Counted from the first letter of the stretch, positions 52,116 through 60,698 are shown. The stretch is DNA of 64,000 nucleotides from Oscillospiraceae bacterium (GCA_902786615.1 CADADE010000015.1:94843-158842), one strand, 5' to 3'. Made by a program: numbers and translations. The notes: a model not told the origin generated them from the letters alone.

Positions 52116-53201
52116 TTATTTGCCAAATTTATCCATGTAGTCCCACGCGCCGAGCATGTACATGATGCCAAGGGCGCGGTCATAGAGACCGTAGCCGGGG
52201 CGGACGTTGCCGGGCTTCTCGTCCCAGAGATGGCGGCCGTGGTCCGGGCGGATATAGCCCTCAAAGCCGCAGTCGTGGTAGGCCTTGAGAATGTCCAGGA
52301 TGCCGGTCTCGCCGTCGCAGTCGCGGTGGCTGGCCTCGGAGAAGTCGCCGTTCGGGAAGTGCTTGACGTTGCGGATGTGCGCAAAGGCGATACGGTCGCA
52401 GTGCTTGCGGACGATCTCGGCGACGTTGTTGTTGGGGTTGGCGTTCAGCGAGCCGGAGCAGAGCGTCAGGCAGTTATACGGATCGTCCACCATGCCGAGG
52501 AAGCGGTCGATGCTCTCCGCGTCCACGAGCAGGCGCGGCAGGCCGAAGATATCCCAGGGGGGATCGTCCATGTGCACGGCCATCTTAATGTCGCACTCGT
52601 GGCAGACGGGCATGAGCTTTTCGAGGAAGTAGCGGAAATTCTGCCACAGGATCTCCTTGGTGACGGGCTTATACTTTTCAAAGAGTTCGTCGAGCTTTGC
52701 CATGCGCTCGGGCTCCCAGCCGGGGAAGGTCATGTGGTACTTCTCGGTGAGGCCCATGACATAGTCCGCCATCTCCTTGGGATCGTCCTGGATCATGTCC
52801 TTCTGGTAGAAGAGGGCCGTGGAGCCGTCCCCCACGGGGTGGAACATGTCCGAGCGCGTCCAGTCAAAGATGGGCATGAAGTTATAGCAGATGACCTTCA
52901 CGCCAAAGGGGGCAAGGTTGCGGATGGTCTGGATGTAATTTTCAATGTACTGATCGCGGGTGGGCAGGCCGATCTTGATGTCGTCGTGCACGTTCACAGA
53001 CTCCACCACCTCGGCATTGAAGCCCGCGGCGGTGATCTGGTCGACGACCTTTTTGATCTCCTCCGGCTGCCAGATTTCACCGGGCATTTTGTTGTGCAGG
53101 GCCCAGACGATGGTCTTCACGCCCGGGATCTGCTTAATATCGCTCAGCTTGATGTTGTCGTTGCCTTCGCCGTACCAGCGAAAGCCCATTTGCATCGGCA
53201 T
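52116..53201 (-). CDS. uxuA: Mannonate dehydratase
   Basis: UxuA dehydrates D-mannonate to 2-keto-3-deoxygluconate. The start MPMQMGFRWYGEGNDNI, WALHNKMPGEIW, NVHDDIKIGLP, CYNFMPIFDWTRSD, DDPPWDIFGLPR, CSGSLNANPNNN and HIRNVKHF are conserved, with metal ligands in the DDPP and HIRN blocks. Length 361 residues is normal. It starts at ATG 53201 behind AAGGAGGAATAAACA. KDG kinase and aldolase genes are not in the window. Confidence 0.96.
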   Translation of the reverse strand: MPMQMGFRWYGEGNDNIKLSDIKQIPGVKTIVWALHNKMPGEIWQPEEIKKVVDQITAAGFNAEVVESVNVHDDIKIGLPTRDQYIENYIQTIRNLAPFGVKVICYNFMPIFDWTRSDMFHPVGDGSTALFYQKDMIQDDPKEMADYVMGLTEKYHMTFPGWEPERMAKLDELFEKYKPVTKEILWQNFRYFLEKLMPVCHECDIKMAVHMDDPPWDIFGLPRLLVDAESIDRFLGMVDDPYNCLTLCSGSLNANPNNNVAEIVRKHCDRIAFAHIRNVKHFPNGDFSEASHRDCDGETGILDILKAYHDCGFEGYIRPDHGRHLWDEKPGNVRPGYGLYDRALGIMYMLGAWDYMDKFGK

Positions 53202-53245
53202 TGTTTATTCCTCCTTAGTTTGCTTTTTTCGTTTACGCTGTGCTT

Positions 53246-53251
53246 ATTATA
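53246..53251 (-). promoter_or_regulatory. Probable -10 of uxuA
   Basis: Minus-strand TATAAT about 45 bases before uxuA; the -35 is poor, which suits regulated expression. Confidence 0.5.
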
Positions 53252-53292
53252 ACACGCCGTTTGAAAAACGACAGCAGAATTTTTGAGGTTTT

Positions 53293-54660
53293 TTACTCGT
53301 CGGCCATGCCGATGAGGTCGAATTTTTCGGTGGAGACAACGATCTCAAAGCGATCCTTGTCGGGCTTCGGGGTCTTGACCAGGATGCTGTGGTCGGAGAG
53401 CTCATAGTACCAGCCGCAGTCGCCTGCACGGCGGTATAGGCCATCATGTTGGAGTGGATGATTTTGAGATCCTCCATGGTGCCCTTCGCGCCCTCATAGT
53501 CGCACTGGGAGAGGCGATCCTCGATGCCGTCGATTTCGCAGTTGTCGTTCCAGACGGTTTTGGTGCCTTTTTTCAGGATGTTTTCCTCCAGCAGATGCTT
53601 CCAGGCCTCGCGTCCCTTGGGGCCGGTGAAATCGATGAAGCGCCCCTCGCCGCCCCACCAGCGGCCGGTGGCGTCGGCAGTTCCGTCGGCAGACTTGATA
53701 AACGCGTCATGCTTTTCGTAGTACTTGGCGTAGGGATGGTTTTTCAGTACGCCGGGTTTGAGGTTGCAGATGACGTTGATGCCCATGGCGTTCATCGCGG
53801 CAAAGAAGCCCTCGGGATCGGGGAAGCGGCGCAGGTTCCAGTTGAAGGTATAGCGGAGATTGTCCTTCTCGCCGGAGGAGTAGCCGGAGGCCAGCCAGAA
53901 GTTGTCGATCCAGATCTCCTCCTGCAGATGCTTGTCCACCACCTTGTAGATCTCCTGGTCGCAGTCCTTTTCCAGCTCCGCGTAGTACATGGTGGACATA
54001 CAGTAGCCGAGGGACTGCTTGGTGGGCAGGATGGTGCGGCCCGTGAGCCAGGTATAGCGCCCGATCACGTCCTTCATGTCGGGGCCGTTGATGAGGAAGA
54101 GGTCGATGTCGCCGCCGTCGGTCTGATAATAGCAGTAGCGCTCCCAGTAGCCGGAGATTTCCTGCCCCAGATCGAACACACAGTCATAGGAGTTGTGGTA
54201 GAAGAGGCCGAGGGCCTTACGCCTGTCCTCGTTCACGCGGATGTAGAAGGGAATGTGCTTGTACATGGGGTCGCCGGTCTCGGGATCGTGGCCGATGGCG
54301 TCCTTGGGACTCATGCGCAGGCGGCGGAACTTTTTATCGAGGTGCCCGGTCTTTTCGCCGAAGCCGTAGAAGTGATCCTTATCCCGATCCATGCAGGAGT
54401 AGTGGGAGAGGCGGCCCAGGTGGTCCTTCTCAAAGGCGCGCTCGGGCAGATCGCGGTAGAGCGTTTTGCCGTCCGCGTCCAGGAGCTTGAAGGAGAAGGG
54501 CTGCTTCAACAGGACGAGGCTCATGGTTGCCGTGCGGAAGACCAGCGTTTTCTCCGTCTCCTCGCAGGGGATGTCCAGCGCGGTGATGCGCTTGCGTTCT
54601 TTTTGGAAAAGAGGGTCGAGGCGGTCAGGCCAGGCGATGGTGACCCGCGCCTGTTCTCTC
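53293..54660 (-). pseudogene. GH31 glycosidase remnant, 5' and internal parts missing
   Basis: The readable part shows a GH31 N-terminal beta domain (ARVTIAWPDRLDPLFQKERKR, DHFYGFGEKTGHLDKK, FYIRVNEDRRKALGLFYHNSYD) and the first half of the catalytic barrel (GRTILPTKQSLGYCMSTMYY, EIWIDNFWLASGYS, nucleophile region KTVWNDNCEID). After MMAYTAVQA the frame shifts and reads DCGWYYELSDHSILVKTPKPD to the stop at 53293. About 350 residues of the barrel and C-terminal domains expected in GH31 are absent, including the acid/base region. At the 5' side, homology stops near 54660 where a gltD fragment on the other strand begins. The gene cannot make an active enzyme as assembled. GH31 members cleave alpha-glucosides or alpha-xylosides. 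Confidence 0.82.
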
Positions 54661-54662
54661 AG

Positions 54663-55028
54663 AGTCTTGCCTCGCTCGAAACTGACGAAGCGGGCAATCT
54701 CACAGCGGTGGTCACGAAGGACGAGACAAAGCTTCCCTGTGAGCTGCTCATTGCGGCGACGGGCTTTGCCGGGTGCCGGGAGGATGTGTGCACCGCTTTC
54801 GGCGTTGCGCTTGACCGCACGGTGAAGACTGAGGCGGGATCTTTTCAGACCAGCGTCCCGCACATCTTCACCGCCGGCGACATGCACCGCGGCCAGTCCC
54901 TGGTGGTGCACGCCATAGCCGAGGGGCGCGCCTGCGCCGCCGAGGTTGACCGCTTTCTCATGGGCTATACAAACTTGCGCAGACCGTCCCGTTTGATGCT
55001 CAGCATGCTGCTCACTTGTGGCTGTTGA
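54663..55028 (+). pseudogene. Glutamate synthase small subunit (gltD-like) C-terminal fragment
   Basis: On the plus strand a frame reads SLASLETDEAGNLTAVV, then [51 protein letters not shown], the FAD/NADPH-binding C-terminus of GltD-type flavoproteins (ATGF and TAGDxxRGQSLVV are diagnostic). Its first 350 residues are missing; it begins exactly where the GH31 fragment on the opposite strand ends. The frame runs on to a stop at 55026-55028, across the 3' end of the flavodoxin lipoprotein gene on the opposite strand. It is a remnant joined by rearrangement, or an assembly artefact. Confidence 0.82.
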
Positions 55029-55692
55029 TCCAGCTCTGCAGCTCGTTATCGGACACACCGGAGCTGAAGCGCGTGGAAGTGAGGAAGGTGCCGGTGCCGG
55101 CCTGCTCGCCCAGGGTCTCCCCGGTGCGGCCCGCGCCGCTGCTGCCGGAGGTGCAGAACGGAATGACGGTGATGCCGGTGAAGTCATGGCTCTCCACAAA
55201 GGTGCTCATGATGCGCGGGGCCTGTCCCCACCAGATGGGGTAGCCGAGGTAGAGGGTGGCGACGCCGTCGAGGGAGATGTCTTCCGCGATCTCCGGACGT
55301 GCGTCGGGGGTATTCTGCTCCACGGTGGCGCGGGTCGAGCGGTCGTTGTAATTGAGGTCCTCCGCCGTGTAGGGCTGGGCCGGGACGAGATCCACAAGCT
55401 CCGCGCTGGTGAGAGCCGCGATTTTCTCGGCCACGCCCTTTGTGGTGCCGGTGCAGGAGAAGACGACGACCAGGCTCTTGTTTTCCTGTGCGGGCTCTGC
55501 GGGCGCTTCTTCGGCTGCCGTCTCAGCGGGCGTGGCCTCCGGCGTAGACGCCGGGGTCTGCGTGGGTGCCGGGGTGGCTTCCGATGCCTGTGCGGGTGCC
55601 GGCGTGGATGTTGCCGGTGCCGGGGTGCTGCCGCAGCCCGCGCAGACCAGTACCAGGGCAAGCAGCAGAAGGATCGCTGTCATTTTTTTCAT
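55012..55692 (-). CDS. Lipid-anchored flavodoxin-like protein
   Basis: The lipobox is VCAGC (about residues 18-22) after a signal peptide, so it is predicted to be anchored outside. A 55-residue Pro/Ala/Thr linker follows, then a flavodoxin-like domain: VVVFSCTGTTKGVAEKIA (FMN phosphate loop), LDLVPAQPYTAEDL-like LVDLVPAQPYTAEDLNYNDRS, LYLGYPIWWGQAPR and FCTSGSSGAG. It ends SWINSHK. Start ATG 55692 follows AAAGGAGAAACAAAG. Exported flavodoxins are rare; here it sits last in the TetR-controlled redox operon, next to a cytoplasmic paralog. Confidence 0.85.
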   Translation of the reverse strand: MKKMTAILLLLALVLVCAGCGSTPAPATSTPAPAQASEATPAPTQTPASTPEATPAETAAEEAPAEPAQENKSLVVVFSCTGTTKGVAEKIAALTSAELVDLVPAQPYTAEDLNYNDRSTRATVEQNTPDARPEIAEDISLDGVATLYLGYPIWWGQAPRIMSTFVESHDFTGITVIPFCTSGSSGAGRTGETLGEQAGTGTFLTSTRFSSGVSDNELQSWINSHK

Positions 55693-55705
55693 CTTTGTTT
55701 CTCCT

Positions 55706-56185
55706 TTATTCCAGGCCAAGACCTGCGATCCAAGTCTTCAGCTCCTGCTCAGAGGCGCGGGCGGAAAAGCGTTTTCCGGCAAGAACCTTTGCGTCCTTCG
55801 CCAAGGCTGTGATCCGCTCCTGTCCCTCTCCAAGTCCGCTGCCGCCGGAGGTGAAGAAGGGTACGACCGTCTTGCCGGAAAAATCATACGCGTCCAGAAA
55901 GCTGTCGATGATGCTGGGCTCGCGGTACCACCAGATGGGAAAGCCCAGGAAGATCACGTCAGCCTCGGCAACAGGGGCGGCGGTATCGGCAAGCGCCGGG
56001 CGGCAGTTCTTGTCCTGCATCTCCACAGTGCTGCGAGCCTTCTTGTCCATCCAGTTCAGATCCCGCCGCTCATAGGGTACGGCAGGCTTGATCTCATACA
56101 GCTTTGCGTCCGCCGCCTCGGCGAGAGTCTGGGCAAGCCTGGCAGTGCTGCCGCTGGCGGAAAAACAGGCGACCATTGTTTTCAT
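55706..56185 (-). CDS. Flavodoxin, cytoplasmic paralog
   Basis: ACFSASGSTARLAQTLAEA is the FMN phosphate-binding loop; LNWMDKKARST and VIFLGFPIWWYREPSIIDSFL and FFTSGGSGLGEGQ continue the fold. It has 159 residues and no signal peptide. Start ATG 56185 follows AAGGGAGTAAATCAA. It shares the flavodoxin subfamily (FPIWW, TSGGSG) with the lipid-anchored protein and with 60751-61266. It would carry electrons at low potential. Confidence 0.93.
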   Translation of the reverse strand: MKTMVACFSASGSTARLAQTLAEAADAKLYEIKPAVPYERRDLNWMDKKARSTVEMQDKNCRPALADTAAPVAEADVIFLGFPIWWYREPSIIDSFLDAYDFSGKTVVPFFTSGGSGLGEGQERITALAKDAKVLAGKRFSARASEQELKTWIAGLGLE

Positions 56186-56217
56186 TTGATTTACTCCCTT
56201 CTCGTTTTCAGGATTGT

Positions 56218-56550
56218 TTATGCTTCCTCGTTCCAGATCTCCTTGGCCTGGCGGAACACCGCCCAGCCTTTGGGCCAGCCCACATACATGGTGGCATGGG
56301 TGATGACGGCGGCGATCTCTTCTTTTGTTACGCCGTTGTTTTTTGCATTCTGCAGATGATAGCCAAGGGACGAGTCCGTGATTCCCGACGCCATCAGGGA
56401 CACGACCGTGATGATGCACTTGGTCTTTACGTCAATGGCTTCCTCGTTCCAGACCTCGCCGAACAGTACATCGTCGTTGAGGTGGGCAAACATCGGCGCA
56501 AACTCGCCGAGCTGCGCGCGGCCTGCGGTCTGTGTGATTTTCTTGCTCAT
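56218..56550 (-). CDS. Carboxymuconolactone decarboxylase-family protein
   Basis: CMD-family proteins are often decarboxylases or thiol peroxidase-like (AhpD) proteins. FGEVWNEEAIDVKTKCIITVVSLMASGITD and LQNAKNNGVTKEEIAAVITHATMYVGWPKGW match the family core. The AhpD C-x-x-C-H redox motif is absent: the position reads SSLGYH, so peroxidase activity of the AhpD type is unlikely. 110 residues. Start follows AAGAGGAATATGAC. In the TetR operon. Confidence 0.88.
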   Translation of the reverse strand: MSKKITQTAGRAQLGEFAPMFAHLNDDVLFGEVWNEEAIDVKTKCIITVVSLMASGITDSSLGYHLQNAKNNGVTKEEIAAVITHATMYVGWPKGWAVFRQAKEIWNEEA

Positions 56551-56564
56551 GTCATATTCCTCTT

Positions 56565-56894
56565 TTACTTTTTAATAAACTTCATATCCTTTTCCGGCAG
56601 GCCGGAATCGTCGGAAACAAAGCGTTCGACCTTCATGTGCAGGTCATATTTCTCACGCAGGGCCGCGATCTGCGCCATCATGTGAGAAGCGTGGTGTACG
56701 TCGATGACAGCCTGATCCCGCCACTGGTCGATGAGCAGCACAGTCTCGGGATCGTCCATCGGGAAAAAGTACTCATAGCGCACATTTCCGTCCTCGGCGC
56801 GGATCGCAGCGACGGTTCCGCTTTTTACCATTTCCTCCGCAAAGGCTCTGGCACTTCCATTCGCGCCGGTATAATAGAGATTCACGGTGATCAT
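56565..56894 (-). CDS. ABM-domain monooxygenase-like protein
   Basis: The antibiotic biosynthesis monooxygenase fold is suggested by NGSARAFAEEMVKSGTV, NVRYEYFFPMDDPETVLLIDQWRDQAVIDVHHASHMMAQI, in which the LIDQWRD and HHxSxHM blocks are conserved. Such proteins oxidise quinols or degrade small aromatics. 109 residues. The start ATG overlaps the TetR stop (ATGA), so it is translationally coupled. Confidence 0.85.
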   Translation of the reverse strand: MITVNLYYTGANGSARAFAEEMVKSGTVAAIRAEDGNVRYEYFFPMDDPETVLLIDQWRDQAVIDVHHASHMMAQIAALREKYDLHMKVERFVSDDSGLPEKDMKFIKK

Positions 56895-57520
56895 TGCAGT
56901 CCTCCCAGCAGCGTCCGAATAAAGTCGTAAGCCATTTCGTAGGTGCTCATATAAACGTAGGAGATCCCCGCCTCCGCCATGGCCTGCTTTTGCTTTTCCG
57001 TCACCACGGTATAGGGATAAAGGCCGTAGACAAAGGGCAGGAAGGCATACAGGAAGGTCTGGCGTCTCTGTTCGCCCAAGCCGGGAACAAATTTTTTAAG
57101 ACAGCGATCCACCGCGTCCTTCGAGGCTCCATAAGCTTTCTTGAACGCAACCAGGCGCTCCATACGGGAATTTGCCTCCATGTCAAACATATTCATGCTC
57201 AGGAGCTTGAGCATCAGCGGCCGCCGCTCCAGGGCATGCGCCAGGGCGGAGGACAGTTCATCCAGAGTCAGGCTTTCATTCTGCTCGCAGAGGCTGTCAA
57301 GGTCACTGGTAAAGCACTCGTATTCCTGTGCAAAGAGGGCAAGAAAGATTTCTTCCTTCGTCTCAAAATAATTATAGATCGACGTGCGGGTAAAGGACGT
57401 CTGCTGCCCGATCTCCTTGAGGGTAATATCCTTGAAGCTCATGGTCTCATAGAGTCTGCGGCAGGCGGCAATGATTTCCTCTTTACGGGCATTGGTCAGC
57501 TCCGGTGATCCTTTCGGCAT
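56891..57520 (-). CDS. TetR-family transcriptional regulator
   Basis: N-terminal HTH: RKEEIIAACRRLYETMSFKDITLKEIGQQTSFTRTSIYNYFETKEEIFLALF is the TetR type. The C-terminal ligand domain has ALERRPLMLKLLSMNMFDM and FLPFVYGLYPYTVVT. 209 residues. It is embedded in the operon it probably controls, between DUF362 and ABM genes. The operator pair at 59101-59157 is its likely target. Confidence 0.93.
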   Translation of the reverse strand: MPKGSPELTNARKEEIIAACRRLYETMSFKDITLKEIGQQTSFTRTSIYNYFETKEEIFLALFAQEYECFTSDLDSLCEQNESLTLDELSSALAHALERRPLMLKLLSMNMFDMEANSRMERLVAFKKAYGASKDAVDRCLKKFVPGLGEQRRQTFLYAFLPFVYGLYPYTVVTEKQKQAMAEAGISYVYMSTYEMAYDFIRTLLGGLQ

Positions 57521-57558
57521 ATCTTTATACCTCGTTATTTTAATATTGACCCGGCATG

Positions 57559-58506
57559 TCAGGCATCCAGATCTATCAGCCTGTATTCTCTGCTGCCAAG
57601 TCCGATCTCGGCGGCGTATTCCAGCGTATGCAGGCCGTCACGGGACTCGATACGGCGGACAAGGGACTCATTGCCCTCCGCCTGCCACACAAGGTCGATG
57701 CAGGCCTGATCCAGCGCCACCGGGTCGGTGGAGGCGAGGATGCCGATGTCGTGGATGTCCGGCTCGGCGGGGTTGCTGTCACAGTCGCAGTCCACGGACA
57801 GGCGGTTCATGACGTTGATATAGACGATATGATCCGACCCCACATGGTCGCGCACGGCGGTCACCATCTCGCCCAACGCCTCCAGCCAGGCGTCCTGATC
57901 GCTGTGCATGATGCTGCCGCTCAAGCGTGTTCCGGCAGAGTGGACATAGACCTTGCCGCTGGGCGAGGACATGCCGATGGCGACGTTCTTGATCGCGCCG
58001 CCGAAGCCCGCCATGGCGTGGCCCTTGAAGTGGGACAGGATCAGCCAGTCAGAGTAATTCTCCGCGTGGCTGCCGACGATGGCGTACTCCAGACGCTTGC
58101 CGCCGGTCACGGGCCACTGCACCTCGCCCTCCTCGTCCATGAGGTCGAAGTCTGCAAAAGAGGTGAAGCCGTGGTCCGCCGCCACCTGCTTATGCAGGGC
58201 GGAGCTTGCGCGGGAGCCGCCGTAGGCGGTGTTGCACTCGACGATCGTGCCGCCGAGGGACTGCACCAGCGGGCCGATCAGTTCCGCGCGGAGATAATTG
58301 CTGGCGGGCGGTTCCCCCGTGGAGACCTTGACGGCGAGCTTGCCGGTGGGCGTCCAGTTCAGCGCGTCATACACGCGCTGCAAACCTTCGGGTGAAATGT
58401 CCGCGGTAAAATACACCATGGGTGCCGCCTCCTCGGCTGACGCCGCCTGCACAGACTGCGCAAGCACAAGAGACAGCACCAGGAGCAAAGCGAACAGTTT
58501 TTTCAT
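57559..58506 (-). CDS. Exported DUF362 protein
   Basis: A signal peptide (KKLFALLLVLSLVLAQSVQA, residues 2-21) precedes a DUF362 domain: VYFTADISPEGL, LAVKVSTGEPPASNYLRAELIGPLV, YGGSRASSALHKQ, LSHFKGHAMAGFGGAIKNVAIGM, and VNVMNRLSVDCDCDSNPAEPDIHDIGIL. The CDC-D-C-x-x-N block resembles the cysteine/aspartate loop of DUF362, whose members include iron-sulfur proteins. The lack of a ferredoxin C-terminus leaves about 315 residues. Predicted to be outside the cytoplasm. Start follows GGGGAGGTCAAC. Physiological role unknown. Confidence 0.85.
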   Translation of the reverse strand: MKKLFALLLVLSLVLAQSVQAASAEEAAPMVYFTADISPEGLQRVYDALNWTPTGKLAVKVSTGEPPASNYLRAELIGPLVQSLGGTIVECNTAYGGSRASSALHKQVAADHGFTSFADFDLMDEEGEVQWPVTGGKRLEYAIVGSHAENYSDWLILSHFKGHAMAGFGGAIKNVAIGMSSPSGKVYVHSAGTRLSGSIMHSDQDAWLEALGEMVTAVRDHVGSDHIVYINVMNRLSVDCDCDSNPAEPDIHDIGILASTDPVALDQACIDLVWQAEGNESLVRRIESRDGLHTLEYAAEIGLGSREYRLIDLDA

Positions 58507-58538
58507 GTTGACCTCCCCTTTTTGATTTGCAATTGAGA

Positions 58539-59078
58539 TTAGTTCATCTTCATGCAGGCACCGAGCACTTCCCCTGTCTCCAGGTATTCATAGGTCGGGA
58601 ACTGGAACAGCACAGGCTTGAATTTGCGGTAGTCGATCTTGTCCTTCTCGGTCAAAACATCCTCGTCCACGTAGGTTCCGTCGATGCGGCAGATGAAGTT
58701 GTCAAAGCCCTGGAGATCGTAGATATCCTCCACCACACACTCCATTGTGACCTTGGCCTCGTCGATCATCGGCGCGCCCTTCTCGCCGAGGGTGTAGGCA
58801 AAGGCTTCGGACTTGTCCGTCTTGTTTCCGCTGACACAGCCCATTTTGTCCGCATCCTTGAGCCAGGAAGCGTCCACGACGTTGACGGAGACGACTTTGT
58901 TTTCACGGATGCCCTTGTTGGTATAATGCGCCTTGACCATGGAGAGCATCAAATGGCTGTGCGCCATTATGCCCGCGTGGGCCACCAGGGTCCAGTTCGG
59001 CTTTCCATCCACCATCGCGCCGACCACGATCACCGGCGCTGGATACAATGCAAGCTGTGCTCCCGTATTCTTTTTCAT
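58539..59078 (-). CDS. Flavin reductase-like (FMN-binding split-barrel) protein
   Basis: FMN-binding split-barrel fold: LALYPAPVIVVGAMVDGKPNWTLVAHAGIMAHSHLMLSM, VSVNVVDASWLKDADKMGCVSG, and TMECVVEDIYDLQGFDNFICRIDGTYVDEDVL match flavin reductase-type proteins. 179 residues. It is the first gene of the TetR operon. Start ATG 59078 follows AGGGGAGTATCAAC. Direct electron donor for the flavodoxins is a plausible but unproven role. Confidence 0.9.
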   Translation of the reverse strand: MKKNTGAQLALYPAPVIVVGAMVDGKPNWTLVAHAGIMAHSHLMLSMVKAHYTNKGIRENKVVSVNVVDASWLKDADKMGCVSGNKTDKSEAFAYTLGEKGAPMIDEAKVTMECVVEDIYDLQGFDNFICRIDGTYVDEDVLTEKDKIDYRKFKPVLFQFPTYEYLETGEVLGACMKMN

Positions 59079-59100
59079 GTTGATACTCCCCTTCAAAAAC

Positions 59101-59157
59101 TATATTGACACGCTGTCAGAACGTACTATAGCACCATTCTGACAGCGTGTCAATATA
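59101..59157 (-). promoter_or_regulatory. Promoter of the redox operon inside a perfect 21-bp inverted-repeat operator pair
   Basis: The left arm (59101-59121, TATATTGACACGCTGTCAGA plus A) and right arm (59137-59157) are perfect reverse complements, separated by 15 bases. Each arm contains its own palindrome TGACACGCTGTCA, typical of TetR operators. On the minus strand TTGACA (59153-59148), 17-base spacer, TATAGT (59130-59125) forms a good promoter; the right-arm palindrome covers -35 and the left-arm palindrome lies near +1. TetR binding at both would exclude RNA polymerase. Confidence 0.93.
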
Positions 59158-59194
59158 CTTTTGTTCTTTTTTACAACTTTGTTTACTGATAACT

Positions 59195-59407
59195 TTATGC
59201 CGCACTGTGAGCAGACACAGCGGGAATCGTCACGAGCCCTTCCTCAATCATCCAGTCGATTTCCTCAGCGATGCTCTGCGCCATGGGGCGGGGGTTGTAG
59301 CCCAGCTCCGCGACAGCCTTGGAGGAATCGAATTCGTTGTTGCGCACAAGGTTATACACGGCAAAGCTCGTCATGCGCTGGGGCTTGCGGGTCATCTGGA
59401 TCAACAC
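59195..59407 (-). pseudogene. C-terminal fragment of an NAD-dependent epimerase/dehydratase
   Basis: The last 70 residues read FDSSKAVAELGYNPRPMAQSIAEEIDWMIEEGLV, the usual end of SDR-type epimerases (SKAxxELGYxPRP, IxWxxExG). No NAD-binding N-terminus is found upstream; homology stops near 59407. It is a remnant beside the operator region of the redox operon. Confidence 0.75.
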
Positions 59408-59828
59408 GATCTGCGCGGCCTGACTTCTTTGAACTCTCGCAAATCATGTTTGGTCGGCGGGAGGCATTCGCCCCTCAGCTTGCGGCGGAGCTTTTTCAGC
59501 GCGGCAGTTTTATTCAAAGTAAAAACTGGTTTTTGCTCCCGGCATACGTCTTGCGATCCCACCGCTTATAAGCATGGTGTACAGTCTGTTTGCCGGGAGC
59601 GCTCTTTTTTTCGATTGGGCATGCGGCAACTGCATCTGTTTGCGGGGAACCTGCTCGGCGCTGCTCTTTCGATCTACCTGTCCCGTCAATTTCCGGTCTA
59701 TGAGCGTGATAAGGTGCAGGTCATACCGAGATACTACGCACTCAGTGTCACCCTGAATTTATCGATTGTGGAGGGACAAAATGCGTGATATAATCAGGAA
59801 GACAAATCGGGATTTGCGGAGGATCATA
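59408..59828. other. Degenerate region without a supported gene
   Basis: No recognisable gene. Plus-strand frames include a stretch ending FAPQLAAELFQRGSF and another ending LSIVEGQNA before 59788, neither with a start site, family match or good ribosome site. Composition is mixed. It looks like decayed sequence between the epimerase remnant and the Tag gene. Confidence 0.4.
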
Positions 59829-60401
59829 ATGGAAAAGAAGAGATGCAATTTCAGCTTTGGCACAAAAAAATATCATGTTTCGGAGAAGTTCCTCCTCTAC
59901 CACGATACCCGCTGGTGTAAACCGGAGCATCGGGATCAGGAACTTTACGCAATGCTCGTTCTTGAAGGGATGCAGGCAGGTGTAAGCTGGGATCTGGTTC
60001 TTAACAAAGAAGACAATTTCAGGAAAGCGTTCGACGGTTTCGATCCAAAAATCGTTGCCGCCTATCATGACGCCAAGCTGGAAGAACTGATGCAGGATGC
60101 CGGAATTATTCGCAATCGTCAAAAGCTGAAAGCAGCGGTAATAAATGCACAGGCATTTCTGAAGGTTCAAAAAGAGTTTGGAACCTTTGATCAGTACATC
60201 TGGGGTTTTACGAGCGGACAGGTGATTGATCATCATTTGCTTGACGGTAAGGATATGCCTGCAAAGGATGAACTGTCGGAGAGAATCAGCGTAGATCTGA
60301 AAAAGCGTGGATTCAAGTTTGTTGGCCCGACCACGGTTTATTCCTATCTTCAAGGGATCGGTATCGTAAATGACCACTGGGAATACTGCGATTATAGGTG
60401 A
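59829..60401 (+). CDS. tag: DNA-3-methyladenine glycosylase I (Tag)
   Basis: Tag removes 3-methyladenine from DNA as the first step of base excision repair. YHDTRWC, LYAMLVLEGMQAGVSWDLVLNKEDNFRKAF, IIRNRQKLKAAVINAQAFL, GTFDQYIWGF and GFKFVGPTTVYSYLQGIGIVNDH follow the Tag pattern, including the catalytic Glu in LEGMQAG. From ATG 59829 (GAGGATCATA upstream) it has 190 residues. The gene is clearly more AT-rich than its neighbours, suggesting recent transfer. Confidence 0.93.
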   Translation: MEKKRCNFSFGTKKYHVSEKFLLYHDTRWCKPEHRDQELYAMLVLEGMQAGVSWDLVLNKEDNFRKAFDGFDPKIVAAYHDAKLEELMQDAGIIRNRQKLKAAVINAQAFLKVQKEFGTFDQYIWGFTSGQVIDHHLLDGKDMPAKDELSERISVDLKKRGFKFVGPTTVYSYLQGIGIVNDHWEYCDYR

Positions 60402-60551
60402 GAGGGGAAGCTATTCCTCGGCGAAAAGCTCTCGGATGATAAAATAATTAGTTTGATTCAGAAAAGCTATACACTTGTTAATCAGTGACGACAGAACGAT
60501 AAATCTTCCAGCTTATCTATGACCGCTTAAACCTTGTTTTTTATGAATAGT

Positions 60552-60698
60552 TCAGCAAGAACACTTCTTTTTTGTGAGCTGCCGTGTGACTCCATATCCG
60601 ATCATGGCGAACAGGATCATAATGCTGATATAATCCAGCAGGAAGAACACAAACGGCTCGCCGTAATCGAAGAAAACAAACGGCAGCTTCAAAGACAT
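60552..60698 (-). CDS. Possible small membrane protein of 48 residues or fragment
   Basis: From ATG 60698 the frame reads MSLKLPFVFFDYGEPFVFFLLDYISIMILFAMIGYGVTRQLTKKK and ends KCSC, one membrane helix with a basic C-terminus. There is no good ribosome site and a stop lies 11 codons upstream. It could be a remnant of a larger membrane protein. The gap between Tag and the flavodoxin (60402-60750) holds nothing else clear. Confidence 0.35.
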   Translation of the reverse strand: MSLKLPFVFFDYGEPFVFFLLDYISIMILFAMIGYGVTRQLTKKKCSC

